Part shown: piece after piece, positions 24,742 to 38,700 of the stretch
Layout of the letters: each line of letters begins with the position of its first letter
Position numbering within the stretch: position 1 is the stretch's first letter
Assembly: GCF_036884655.1 (NCBI RefSeq)
Contig: NC_088338.1
Span: 2,232,001 to 2,296,000 of the forward strand
From: Musa acuminata AAA Group
Lineage: Eukaryota; Streptophyta; Magnoliopsida; Zingiberales; Musaceae
Length of the DNA stretch: 64,000 nt
Direction: 5' to 3'
Position numbers and translations under genes: made by a program
The notes under the pieces: generated by a model
Seen by the model: the letters and a program-made list of their open reading frames with translations, nothing else
Database searches by the model: none
What the model was told of the DNA's origin: nothing

Positions 24742-27700
24742 ATGGAATTATCTAATTCTTCTTCGAATAGTGAATCTGTTGAAACAATTGAAGCTTCTTT
24801 TAGTGAGAAAGACAAAGACAATGCAGGGGTAGATTCAATCACAGAGGGGCCTGCTTCTATCGAGGATGTGGGAAAGGAATCTCAACCTTCAAAAGATGGC
24901 CAGGTCGGTCCTAGCACAAGATATACCGGTATTGGGGACAAAGCACTTGTTCAGAAGACAACTATAAATTCACAAATGGAGCCAGAGGTTGGTATGGTGT
25001 TTCATTCCGAAGACCAAGCTTATATGTTTTACAACAATTATGCTCAAAGAAAAGGTTTTAGTGTCCGAAAGGGTCACCTTGGTCGAAGAAAAGATGGGAC
25101 TGTACGGAACAGAGTCTTCTTGTGTAGCAATGAAGGTGCTCGTCAGAGGCATTCTACACATGTGACGAAAAAACCACGTGATGTTGTGAGAACCAATTGT
25201 ATGGCCCGCATTGAATATAAGGTGAGTCGTGATGGTATATGGGTTGTAAGTAAAATCATTTATGAGCACAATCATCCACTTGTACGACCACACAAAGCAC
25301 ACTTGTTAAGGTCTCATAGGAGGATAGTGCAATCACAACATGATGGAGTAAGTGATGCTGTGGAAAAGCCAGCACAACCTCTTGAATTTCCTGCAGAAGA
25401 CGCTCATGATGCTGAATCCATTGGGTTTCTCTTGAAGGATCAAAGTAGCTATCTTCACACTAACAGGATGAGAGAACTTGAGAAGGGAGATGCTCAAGTT
25501 CTTTTAGAATTCTTGAAAGCTAAGCAGCTAGAGGATCCCTCATTTTTCTACGCTATACAGCTTGATGATAGGGAGCAAGTGACCAACTTCTTTTGGGCAG
25601 ATTCTCGATCGATAATTGATTACACCTATTTTGGTGATGTGGTCTTATTTGATACAACTTATCGTCCAAACAAGAGTGAGGTACCATTTGCACCATTCAT
25701 TGGTATCAATCATCATAGGCAAATTGTTTTATTTGGTGCTGCAATTTTGTTAGATGAGACCACAGAATCATTTGTTTGGTTATTTAGAACCTTCATGGTT
25801 GCAATGTCAGGACTACAACCACAAACTATTTTGACAGACAATTGTCCAGCATTATCAAGGGCAATTAGTATGACGTTACCTGAGACATGTCATCGTTTTT
25901 GCTTATGGCATATAATTCAGACCTCCACTGTACATATTTCTCATGTTTATAGTAATGACACCAACTTTCAGAAGGATTTTAAAGACTGCATACATGAAGA
26001 GGGTTCTGAAGAGGAGTTCTGCTCCAAATGGATTAGGTTGATTCACAAATATGATCTAGCTGGTAACTCCTGGTTAGAAGATGTGTATGCAGCTCGAGAA
26101 AGATGGGCATTGGTTTATAATAAGAACTCATTTTCTGCTTTCATGACAACAATGCAGTGGAGTGAGAGCATGAAGAATCACTTCAAGAAGCACTTCAATA
26201 GGAAGTTGCCTCTTTCAAAATTTTTAGAGCAGTATCACAAGTCATTGAACCGATTTCGTGAGAAGGAACTATATGAGGATTATAAATCAAGACAAACCAA
26301 ACCAGTTTTGCTGGTTGACATGCCTATGCTAAATGAAGCAGCAGAATCGTATACGAGGCTCATGTACAATGAATTTGAAGATGAGTTTAAGAGCCAACTT
26401 TCTTGTCTTTGCGAACCAATAGGAATAGATGGCACAGTGTACACCTTCAAAGTTGCCCTTCCTGGAAAGCACTCTTTTGGGATCGTTGAACTTAAACCAT
26501 CAAATTTAACAGTGTCATGCAGCTGTAGAAAGTTTGAGAGTATGGGCATCTTATGCATGCATGCACTAAAGGTCCTTAACAATAACAACATCCTTCACTT
26601 GCCTTCCCAGTATATACTGAAAAGGTGGAGCAAATATGCAAATGTCGAGATTGTATCTGGGAAACATCATTTGATAGCTAAAAGTGATGGCCAAGATCTT
26701 CTGACGCAGCAGTATTCCCGGGTTTGCCATAAGGCAATTACTATTGCTGTAAAAAGTGCATTTTCTGAAGATGCTCTACAGATTTTTGACCAAGAACTTG
26801 ATAAGTTGATAGCTGAAGTTGAACATGTTCTGCACATGGCTCCATTGAGTAGACAAACCGAGGATGATGTGATACTCATTGACAATATTCAACAGGACGA
26901 ACTAGGAAGTAAGAGAAAAAGGAGCAAGAAAGCTCGTGCAAGGGACGGACAAGATTCGAAACAGAAGAAGAAGCTTCAATCCCGTAATGATGCAGTTAAC
27001 ACAGGAACCATCTACCAGAAAATACAGACTAAAGAAAAAGCAAGTATGTAATCAGTATTTTAACTTGTGTCACTTGACATATCCTATTTACACTTCATTT
27101 TGTTGAATAGGGCAAACTAATGATGCATCAGATCGGTTGATGATTAATGAGCCCTCGCATGTTGCATCATTTCATCGGGAGAGCACCACATCCTATGGCA
27201 ATTCAATGTCACTGCAGCCTTCTGGTTGCTCACCTTTTCCTCAGGACACTATCATGCCTACTCAGGTTTGTCCTAATTTTCTTTCTTGATTGAGTTGGTG
27301 ATCTTCCTGAGTCATGTTTTGAGCTTTCTAGTGACCCTGTACTGTGTCTGTTGTCCCTGATGCAATATAGGAACCATTTACACCTTCTCAAGGTTTATTT
27401 GATCATGCAATTGCATCTCAAGGAGCAAACAGCGGTAATATAACATGGTGCACCCCGAGAGGCTCAATTGGTGTCCCCATGCCAGTTTTGCAAGGGCAAG
27501 CCAACAACTATGTAAGTTGGGTGGTTCAACCTTGCAACGTTCCCAGTATGGCTATGCCACAACTTCATCTCGACCATCCAATGGTATAAGAATGATGTTA
27601 ATTCAGATATATGCTTCTGTTATTTAATTGCTTGGGTAAGAGCTGACAGTTACTGATCATCTACGCTCATCACAGCATTCTACTGTTCCTGGCCAGCATC

Positions 27701-27771
27701 AGTCATTGTCTCGCAAGCTCACATTCGACATTAACAAAGGTACAGATACAACAGGGCACATGCAACACTGA
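24742..27771 (+). CDS. FRS: FAR1-RELATED SEQUENCE (FRS) protein, 4 coding exons
   Basis: Coding exons are 24742-27043, 27111-27265, 27371-27583 and 27676-27771, giving 921 aa; all introns are GT..AG and phases close. The FAR1 DNA-binding region (about residues 85-180) includes GMVFHSEDQAYMFYNNYA and the Cys/His pattern ending in YEHNHPL. The MULE-transposase-derived core follows, with FDTTY (D304) and LTDNCPAL (D366) and the HRFCLWH block. The SWIM zinc finger CSCRKFESMGILCMHAL starts near C593. A Lys/Arg-rich, probable nuclear-localisation segment lies at about 724-745. The family comprises transcription factors descended from Mutator-like transposases; FHY3/FAR1 act in phytochrome A signalling. 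The start at 24742 is chosen because a strong acceptor (TTCCTTCCAG) lies just before it; frame upstream of that is judged intronic. The last three small exons encode a Gln/Ser/Pro-rich tail. No breaks seen. Confidence 0.93.
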
Positions 27772-29703
27772 TAGTGTCCCTTGACGTTGAATCTTGAACT
27801 GACTAACAAAAGGCCACCATCAGGTAATTGATTCAGAGCGAGCGTACTGCACATTTCAACTGATTGATCGACACCTCATGTGGCTCATGACAGCGCATGA
27901 CGACCACGATATGTGGGAATGCTGCAGCCCTAATCTTTGTAACTTTGTTGTATAGCATCTTCAAGTCTCATTATCTTTTTCCCCTTTTTTTGTGGCCGTT
28001 TTTACCACCACCAAGATCCTGGTTTGTAACATCAATGCCTCGATCATGTCGGTTACCGGATCGAATGTTGTTTTAGTTTTTTTAATCTGAAGCTGATCGA
28101 AGTCATCTGTTATATATTAGTATAAATACCTTACAGATGATGTACTGGTGATTGGTATTTAGGGTTTACTGTATCGGTAGTTTGTAAATCAGTTCTGGTT
28201 ATTTTATTTGTACAAGCTCACAAGCAACAGATGATGTAGGTTATTTTATTTGTACAAGCTCATGTGTGTGTGTGTGTGTGTTAAAGAGATATATAGATGT
28301 TGAAGTCAAAAGAGATGAGAGATTAGTATTAGTGGCCCAAGGAGATGTAGAAAGAGACTTGAGAAGAGGTGGTGAAGGTGGCGATGGTATGTAGTAGTAG
28401 ATATTCTTATTGTGAAGGTGTTCATATTCCATCCTCCCCTATATGATATGAACTACACCATCCAAGTCACATCGCATGTGCCCCAGCATAATTCATAATT
28501 CATATGCACAGGTCAATAACTTTGACATAACCATTTGCACCAAATGCTAATCGAAGAAGAAGCTAACCATGATGGTGTTGGAGGAGTAGCTAACAGATTT
28601 CTTTTTAATGATAAAAAGATTAAATTAATGATAGAAAAATAAATAGATGGTAATTAAATATAAGAGAAATTTTTTTGGATAATTATCAAACTTGTTTTGG
28701 CTTGGCTTAATAAGTGTTCATACCTCTGTCTACATGATATGATCATTTATTTCATCAGGTGAAAATAACCCATGCGTATCCCACGTGGATGATGATATTA
28801 TTTCATCCAAAAAAATAATTTGATCTCACACTACTCACACACAAGATGAAAAAAAATTCACTTTGTTGATTCGTTCCTAATTGATATATTATAATATTTT
28901 AACTATTTTTATAGACTTAATATAAAAAAAAAATTATAATCATATCAAATCTACAATATGTTCCCATTAAGAACGTAATATTCTCACTTGATTGAAAAAA
29001 TATATCATATTCTTGATTTGACTTTAATTCAAAAAAAATCATGTTCTTGATTAATAAACTTTCATAATCTTTAACTAAGATTTTTCATCTTCAAGAATAA
29101 ATCTGATTTCTTCCTCTTTTTTTCTGTATTTATTTTGTTATATTTATTTATTAATTTAAATATTATCATGTGACAACATATACAAATATATATTTAAATT
29201 AATAAAATAAATTCATTAAAATAATATATAAATTATATTACTCCAGCACCAACATGTTTCACAGGGTTCCAGATTCAATGAATCATGCATGCATGCATAC
29301 ATACGTGCGTCAAATAAATCACTACTAGCAAATAAAAATACAATGCAGTAGCATCTATGGAGCAATACATTGAGATGGATCTCAAATTTATGAGGAATTA
29401 ATGCAACGATCAACAATCACCACCACATCTATGCTTTATGCTATTTACCAATTTATTGTACAAGATTAAAGATCATGAACTCTTGCACGATATTAATATT
29501 TCTTTTATGCTAGAAGTAATATCGTGAGGTCTTTATCTAGGAACAAAAGATAACCCACCGTCCAATCCCTAAACAGAAAGAGACATTACAGAAGAAACAG
29601 GAAACAAAAATTCATAACAAAGTACAGGGAACCACTTCGTTTATCATAATTCATCACATTAGTCGTTGACAGTATAGTTTTGGAAACTAAAAAAGGTCCT
29701 GAT
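27772..29703. other. Intergenic DNA between two convergent genes
   Basis: Holds the 3' ends of the FRS gene (+) and the methyltransferase gene (-). A (TG)n run is at about 28263-28280, and 28580-29240 is very AT-rich. No gene seen. Confidence 0.6.
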
Positions 29704-32700
29704 TCAGCTTCTGCGAAATGCAACGGAGCAAACACGAGATCCTTCCACACCACCAAACATGATGGTCGGGTACGTCCTGACATGATCGATGTATTGTAAA
29801 ACTGCTGGCGTGCTGCCTGATTCTGAGTCCAACTCTTGTATGCTAGCCTTTTTCTGGTTTAAGTTTTCCACCTCTTGCAACAACTCATCCTTTGTGTTAT
29901 TACATGAGGTGATGACCTGGATACATTAGTCAATTTCACCGTGAACTTAGTGAAGCCAACCATAGCCCGATCTTTGTTCAGGCTCACTATCTAAGCTACT
30001 TCAAGATAAGAAAGAGAGAAACAAGTGACTAAAAAAGGGTTTAGCACTAACCAGTAACCCGCCAGGTGCAACCAAGTTTGATACTGACTCCCAATACATT
30101 ATCCTGACAGTAAAAAAATAAATCAAAGTTATGTCGGCACTAGTAGCTTCACGTTCACCAGTCTAATCATTTCTAACTTGAATGATAACGAACAGACAAT
30201 AAAGATGCTGTTGGAATAGTCATTAAAACAGCACTAACTAATGTCAGAGTTAGAAATGTTCAAAATTCATTAAAACAATCAATACTGTTGGAATAGTCAT
30301 CAAACACTAAGAATCCATCCATCTAGTTCTTTATCGAGACTGATTGAAAGCATAAAAATGAGATCGTATGGATTAAACTGAATCAGTCGATGAAAAGAAA
30401 ACAAAGCTAAAATTCAATGATCTTACCTTTTAAGTGGGCCATCTGGATGCAAGCCTATGGCATCCAAAGTCCCTTTGTCCATTACAAGTTGAAACTTTCT
30501 GTCCAATTTCGTCTCCAGAACATCATCGACCTACAAGCACACCACCACAATTCCAAAACGTGCCTTAGAGAATTGCTACCTGATGTTAATAAAGAAGACT
30601 ATGATCATCAACAAGCTTATCATTGCCTCAACAGATATTTAGACAAAAAGATTGCTATAAGCATAGATTACCAGAGATGCAAGCCATAACCATATGAATC
30701 TGATTGAGCTGGCATATTAGAGTTTTTCAACAATTTGAAATAAGGTTACTTTAAGCAATAAAACAAAATAGAAAACCAGGTCACTTGTAATTGTACATGC
30801 TAAAAAATGGCCAATGCGACGTCCATTATTCAAGTTGAAAAAAGATAGTTGTGGCTTTAATTAAGAGAAATTTACTCAATTAAAATTTTTAATACAAAAC
30901 TGAGATGTTGTACATCTCCAATGCGACTGTACATGACTGGTTCAAACAAAGCTACCCTTTTTGGAGTGCCTGATGTAATACATCTTAAATTGGTATGGAA
31001 CCCATATGAAGCCATGCTGCTTTAAGAAAAGTATACATTTGGCATAACTCCATAATAAATAATAACATGAAGAGCAAACTTAATGACAATTTTATACATG
31101 CATCTGGTGGTTTACCACAAACCCTAAATACAAAATTTGACTAATGCTTAAGATAATTCAAAATTATCCTTGTCACCACACATCAAGGATCTAAATTAAA
31201 TCAGACTTGGTTTACCACATAGGGCGGCCTGTTGATGCCCCTCTATGTTCAGGTGCATTTGCATATGGAGACCCATTCAGCTTTATACCAGAGAGGAAAA
31301 AAATAATAGTCAATTGTATGTACAGATTGGTCTCAGTTGACATATTACAATATTGGTTACGATGTTTCACAAATAGCACCTACCACAGATCCTAAAACCA
31401 TATTTGTTGGAGATGTTGCTATTGGTATGTTCAAAATGTAGAATTAATCCAAGCTTCAAAACTATAAGCAGCTGGGACTTCATTTATGAACCCATGAGCT
31501 TCTGATCAAAGTTCGAAGCAGATAGATGTAGCTCCCTTCAAACATAGACCTCCGAAATAAACTCAAATCAACTTCTGGGAAGAAACGGAGGCTTCCAAGA
31601 AATCTGGAAGGCCAAGGTCCGGAAAATGTAAAACCTTTATTGGCCACAGGTTATGTACCTGCCACAATTAACCGGTATCCAAGTTTCCAGTAGGTCTCAA
31701 AAATAACCTAGATGGAAACGAGCATACTTTAAATGAATGAATTATGTTTACCTGTTATGCAAGAATTATAGAAAACACTACAACTAGGATGGTTATTTTG
31801 TTTCGATGTATACATATATTCAGCTATGCAGTAGAACAGGTATAAGGTTGGTTTTCAGGCAAAATAACCTCAAATAAATAAAATAAAAAAATTCCCTGTG
31901 AATATATATAATAGAAAGAAGGTCATCAGATTAAACAGAAAGAACATATAAACATCAAAAAACTAAAAGTTTAAACATACAATCTTAGTTAGAGATTATA
32001 AAACTGAGATAGAAAGCTCTAGAAACAAAAAATGTACACCTTTTGACTTATCAAAGCTGGTAAATTACAAAATAGAGACAAAATGCTGCAACATGTCTCC
32101 ACCATGAACTTACGTAAATTTAAACAACAAAGAAGCAAACTATTATATCAAGTACCATTAGTTATGATCATACCAAAGTATGCAAAGGATATTTTCACTA
32201 TATCGCATACCAAGAAGTTTATATTTGGATAACCATTTCGGGTAGCAAGGTTCTGTGCAAGGACAATTGCTCCTTCACTGTAATCTGTTCCGGTTAAATT
32301 AGAGAACCTGGAAATGCAACAGATAATATTAACAATAGATGGGCTCAAATAATAGTCACAAGATCTGATTTGTTGCTAACATGAACAGATGGATGGCACA
32401 AATTTCCAAAGCCTATTAACAAAATATACTAATCAAGTAAACCATTCCCCAGGCAGAAAAAGGCAGGCAATTTATATACATCATAACTGAACAAATGATT
32501 GATATCCATTACTTGTTAACTATTATCAATAACTACTGATAAGTATGATATACAGGTTGCTAACAAAGAAACCCAATCTCAGGTTGAAAAACACGAATAG
32601 AATCTCCCATGCAGGCCAAACAGTCACATTAACAACATGTGCATCATCCTCTTGAAATAAATCAATGCCTAGTAACTATAAGAGATGTGTGCTTCATCAA

Positions 32701-35700
32701 ATTGTTCTCCATCCAACAAGTGCCGTTTTAGTTTTTAAGTTATCAAATAAACATATACACCATGTCACAAGAAGTATGCTAAAGAATTTCAATCCTCAGT
32801 TCTGTTTTTCATCTAACCTTATGGCATAAGATATTCAATTATTTCATCTAAATTTTCAATCCTCAAATGATTCAGCTAATGGTTATAGTAACAGAGGATT
32901 ACCAGTTCCAGCCTATGCTGAGTTCCAGCAATCCAATGAAGTCACGTGGTAGACCAGTCAGTATGAACTGAAATTTAGGTGTACCAAAACAGGCAGCAGC
33001 TCAGGAGGAAGAAAGAAATAGGTGGGCTTCCCTTTTGTTTCCTAAGGTTTAGAGTTGTTCTGGTTTGAGGATGGAGCATTACAAATTCCACTAGGGGTGC
33101 CTGAATGACAAGAAATAGACAGCAAACGTAAGGCTTGCATGAATTTTGACAAGAGAATGTGACAAACCTCTTAAATATTGGTTCTTCATTTTTAGCCTTA
33201 TAATGTTTCTGGGTCATGGATGTATGTTCTTTCGTTGTCATTTAAGAAATATGTTCTTTAACTAAAATCACAATTCAGCCATCATTAGAATTAGAGTATC
33301 TTTAGACTGATGAAAGACTTCTGAGACCTCTCTATCTTATAAGCCATCAAGCCTCAAAGTCAATCTCATATTGTTGTTCTTCCAATTTCCCTTTTTCTAT
33401 CCTGGACATACATTTGCTCCTTAAATTCCTATATCATCCCAATTAGTTTTTTTTCCCCACCAAGTTCAATGAAAAATCAACATCTCACCTGGTAAAGAGT
33501 TTTCTTATTATCATAAAGTTCTTGCTTGTTGGCTTTATATCTAAGTTTTAGGAAACAATGTGTTACCAATTCAAAGACATACATGTTAAATTAGTAATGA
33601 TGAAAAAGTCATCTCTTTAATATATAGCTTGCAGTCACTACATTATATGCTTGCATTCCCAGTTGGAATTCCAAAGATGCAAAAATCCAACATGCATAAT
33701 TTCATGCCCCCCACCAAATGCCCTTGTGTTCTGAAAACCAGAAATATGCCTTATCCCTCTATCCTGTAATCATATTAGCAACATTCCCCCCTAAAGAGCT
33801 ATATAAGCTATCTTCGATAAATTTCATAGATTCTGAAGAAAATAAAAGGTATAAAAGAACGTCTATGACGCCCTTAGAAGGAAAATTCTTTAACTTTGGT
33901 AAATAAGTTCATGGATTCTGAAGATAATAAAAGTAAAAGAGAACATCTATGGCGACCTAAGAAGAAAAGTTTTTCTCCAACAAGAAAGGAGATACCAAAT
34001 CTGAAAGAATCCAACTCTACCATTCAAATAAGTATTCAAGAAAGAATAAGGCATTACAATTAAGGAAGAAAGTTGAATTAAGCATTCCTTGTGCCCATGA
34101 AGATATTTGTAAATAACGCATATATCGTATGATGTTTCAACTTTCAAGTACCGGACCTATGCCAATCCCCCCATTGGACCAATATAGGCTTGATACCTAC
34201 CGATGTGGCGATACATGGTACCAGTGATTTAAAAAGCGCTAGGCGTCAAAAGGCGCCAAGGTCCAAAAACGCCCGAGGCGTTAGGCGCTCGCTTGAGCGA
34301 AGCGAGACGCTAAAATATAATAATATAATTATTTAAATAAAAATATGATATTAAATTAAGAAAATCTTGTAAAATCATAATATCACATTAACAAAAAATC
34401 TCAAAATTCAAAACAATAACAATAATTTCAAATAAATAAAAATTAACAGTATTAAAATCAAAATAATATATTATTAATATAATAAATAAAAATACTATTA
34501 CTAGTATACGGTTAGCAGTATGCTGTTAATATACTGTTAACAGTATACTATCGAAGTGAGAAGAGTGTGAATAAAAGGAAGATCGAGGCTATTGACTGAG
34601 AGTAGTGGCAGCGGCAGGGGGAGCGACGACAATGGCAGTGGCAGCAGTAGCAGCGAGCAGCGGCAATGGCGAGCAACAATAGTGGTAGCAACAACAGTAG
34701 CAGCGAGCAGCGGCAGCGAGAGCGGGAGCGGCGAGCGAAGACAGTGGCAGCGGTGGAAGCAAGCAACGGTAGCAACAGCAGGAGCGACGAGTGGCAACAG
34801 TGGCAGCAGCAACAGGAGCGACGATAGTGGCAGCGACAACAGCAAGCAGCAGGAGCGGGATTGGGAAGCAGGGTTAGGGTTGGGAAGTCGCGAGAGGAAG
34901 GTTGATATCGGTGCTTTAGTTTGTTCGATCGAACCAACTAAAGTACCGGACACCGAACCAGACCTAAAATGCTAGTTCGATCGCCTGGTTTAACCCGGGC
35001 GCTCGCTCGAAGCGCCCAGTGCTTGGGCTCGGGCGAGCGCCCAGGCAACGCCTCTTTGAAGCGAGTCGCCTGGAAATGAAGTGAGGCGCTCGGGCCTTGC
35101 CTCGCCTCGCCCGAGCACCTAGGCGAGCGCCTATTGAAATCACTGCATGGTACACCAACACATAGCATCGAACTTTTTCTAAGATTTGACTATATGTAGT
35201 GTCAGAAAGCATATGTCATGGTCTGTGTTGCCCACCCAATAAGCCATCAGACTGGTACGTATAGGTCTAGGAGAAACATAGAACCAAGGATCACCATTTC
35301 GATGATCTATTAGACCAGTGCAAACCAGTCAATATCGATGTACCATGTGTCGGTACACTGTTATGTACCAATGTTTCGGAGAGAGAAAAAGAGAGTGAAG
35401 AGGAGGCAATCGAAGAACATATGGGGAAGGACGAAGGAAGAAGAGGAAGTGGTGGAGGAGGAAGAAGTGATAGAGAAGGAAGAAGTGAGAATGGAGAAGA
35501 GGTGGGAGTGTCTCAAGGAGTATAGAACACGACGGCAACGACATTGGCAACAGCATCACAAAACAGCAACAGCGATAGTGGCGAAGCAATGACAATGTGA
35601 TAGCAAAGCAACGACGACGCCACTAGTGTTGAACACGAGGAGAGGGCTCACATTCGTGAACCCTAATTTCTATTTTAGGTTTTTTTCTATTTTATGTCAA

Positions 35701-38700
35701 GTTGGATAGCCCCATCGTGATTTTTGTTTTGTCTATTATTTGTATAGAATTGGACCAAATCGTTTGAAACGAGGGTGGTCGACATACCAACCCATGCCTG
35801 GACCGATACGTACTGCCTATTACAGTACAAGAAAGTAATAAAAAAATGTTCTCTTAATGTACTAATGTAACTAGAGTTTAATAATGGCTTCGCATTATAT
35901 AGTGGGCCGCCAAATTGTCAGGCCTCAAATTGAAAATAGATTTATGGCACAATTTATGACACAATGGCTTTGTGTATGTTGTTTTTTCCCCTTTCTATTC
36001 CTTGTTAGGACTGCTGAAACAATGATATTTTATGTTCTGGATCATAAATGATCCATGATCAAAATCCTGGAACCCAGGTCACAAGTCAGTACCTCAGCCT
36101 TTTCTTATAACATAGCATTGGGATGGAAAAGAAAGGCAATAAGTACAAAATGGGTAAGTAGGATAGCATCAAAGTTGTCCTAATTGATGGAAACAAATTA
36201 AGCTAATCATATGGCAATATTCCCTAGAAAATATGAAAATATGAAGCTTGACAAATCTTATGACCTTTCTATAAGACAACATAAAGTGAATAATTTCAAA
36301 ACAAAAAAGACTATTATTGTGTTGTATAAAGAAAACTCAGAAAAGTGGGGTCTACATGGAAAAAATGTTAACTGATAATAAACCACTAAATTGTAATCTA
36401 ACAATCCATTAACTTTGGAATGAAGTGATGCAGTGTGAATTAAGCTAGTTGAGACAAGAATATGGAACAGTACCCTTGCTTTGCAAGCTCTTGCAGCAAC
36501 AGACCGTTCCCAGTTCCAATATCAAGGACACTCCAACCAGACAGGTCAGAGGTCCTACCAGAGTCAGATGTACAGTTGTTGTTATCATCTTCTTTCTGCG
36601 ACTGATAAACATTTGCACATAAATTCTTAGTCCAAGCTGCAACAGTTTCCATAACTTCATTCCCAAACCTGTCAGCATAATGACATTCATAACAAGTTCC
36701 AATACAATTACCAACGGCAATATAGAATAAAAACAATTGTGCGATGAGCACTGAGCTCAAAGGTTATGTAATAAATATTGAAGTTAAGGATTAAAGCAAT
36801 TTTACAACTATACTGAGGAGAACAAAACAAGTAGTGATTACAAAAATTTCAAGCTTTAGCTGTGTCAAAATATGGTTGTCCTGTGGTTTTGAGAACTGAG
36901 GTCTTCAAGTCTACATATTAACTTCCTTCACTATTTAATTGATCAAACAATCATGAATTTATCAGCATATATAGTGCAAAAAAAGTGAAAAAGATAATAC
37001 AGAATAAGGCACTTCAAGGTCCAGTTTGTAGTTTCAGGCAAGCAGTAGACCATGTGGCAACCATACTAATAACACAGGTCATACTCGATGCAGAATCATA
37101 GTTAGCACTACTGCACTAGTCTACAGCCACTACTAACAAATCTTGACACTAGATTCAACCAACAAGCACCATTAATTGTGGTGATATAACATAATAGAAG
37201 ACCATATGGTATACAGATTCTAAAGAAGGGTGCAATCTGTTGTGTCTCTAACAAGAACCTGTAGTAACTGATAGATCACATAACCCCATTTAATCATCAC
37301 CATCAATGTCCAGAATAATAATAATAATTTCTCTTATCCAGATAGCAAAAAAGGCAAGTGTATTTTGGGTCAAATATGGCAGGATATTCAATTGGCTTAT
37401 AAGACAAGATGAATATACTACCCTTGACTTAAGATTATGAATTTTGGATCAATGTTTTAAACCTATTAAATAAATGAGTTAATTATCCCATCCGATTAAA
37501 TCGTGATAATTGGTATCAAAGTGGACCCAGTAAGACACATATTGAGTGTCCTACGTAGGAAGAAGCAATATGTGGATAGAGCTATAGACATATCACGATG
37601 TAGAGCCACCATTGAACTGAGTCTCACATGCTCGCAATGATTATAAGTTATGTTTAGGCCTTGATGAGGATATTATGCATATTTCAAACCATAAGTGTTG
37701 GAGATTGTGACAACCAATTTAGTCTCATGTAGAACGTAGAAAACTTGAATCAATTTATAAGACTATGTAAACATATTATTATCGACTTAGGCTTAAGCAT
37801 TTTGAATCATTAGTTAAAACTTATCAAGTTAAAGGATCAGTCACCCAAAAGCCAAGTCATGACATAAGTAGTGAAACAACATCAAAATTCGTTTAGAACT
37901 TTGGCATGCATGTTATAGCATATAAATATTATGGTCCCGAAAAAGAAAGAACAGAAAATTCCAGTAAAATAAATCTTGTTAGATTGTACATGGACAGTTC
38001 ATATAACCGATGGTTATCATTCATATATGATAAACCAAACAAAAAGGTAAATACAGCAGCACAGAACAGTATCAATACTTGTAGCCTCGTCCTTACAAGC
38101 CAAGAGGTTATTTCCATCATCCTCCGACACCCATTTAGCAAAGGAGCAATTTTAATGTGGTGCCCAATAAAAGGTGACTAACAAAAACATACAAAAAAAT
38201 CTGCAAACCAGAGGACTAATTATCACACTGATTCTATTATTTGAATCACAGTGCACTTACCAAATTTCACCAGCATGGCCATGTTCATGAAAATTAGCAA
38301 GATCCTCAGCATAAGAAGCATCCCAATAGCTCAGTAACCCTAATACTGATGCCTCAACCTCATTTGAATCTGTACCATCCTTATCAGAACTGCACAGAAA
38401 AACGGCATTTCAAACATATTTGGCAACTGTAAGTTAACATTATCAGTCACATAAATAATGTATGTAATTGCAAAGTATAGTTTGAAATTAAATAAATGTC
38501 TTCTTGAATCTGACAGCAAATCCAGATAGAATATTGAACACTGAAAAATAATTATATAGCGTACAGACTACACAAACCTCAGAAGGTAACAATTTTGTAT
38601 GTCCTCCAAAAACCCAAGACATCAATTTTTAGATATTAAAATAGAACGTGACAGCACCATGCTGCGCACACAATTAAAAACAATCAAAAGCATGTATACA

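Noticed and set aside
34537..35212. Leu- or Ser/Gly-rich frames on both strands
   Set aside because: They come from trinucleotide-like DNA and GGCGC words within the hAT-type MITE in an intron.
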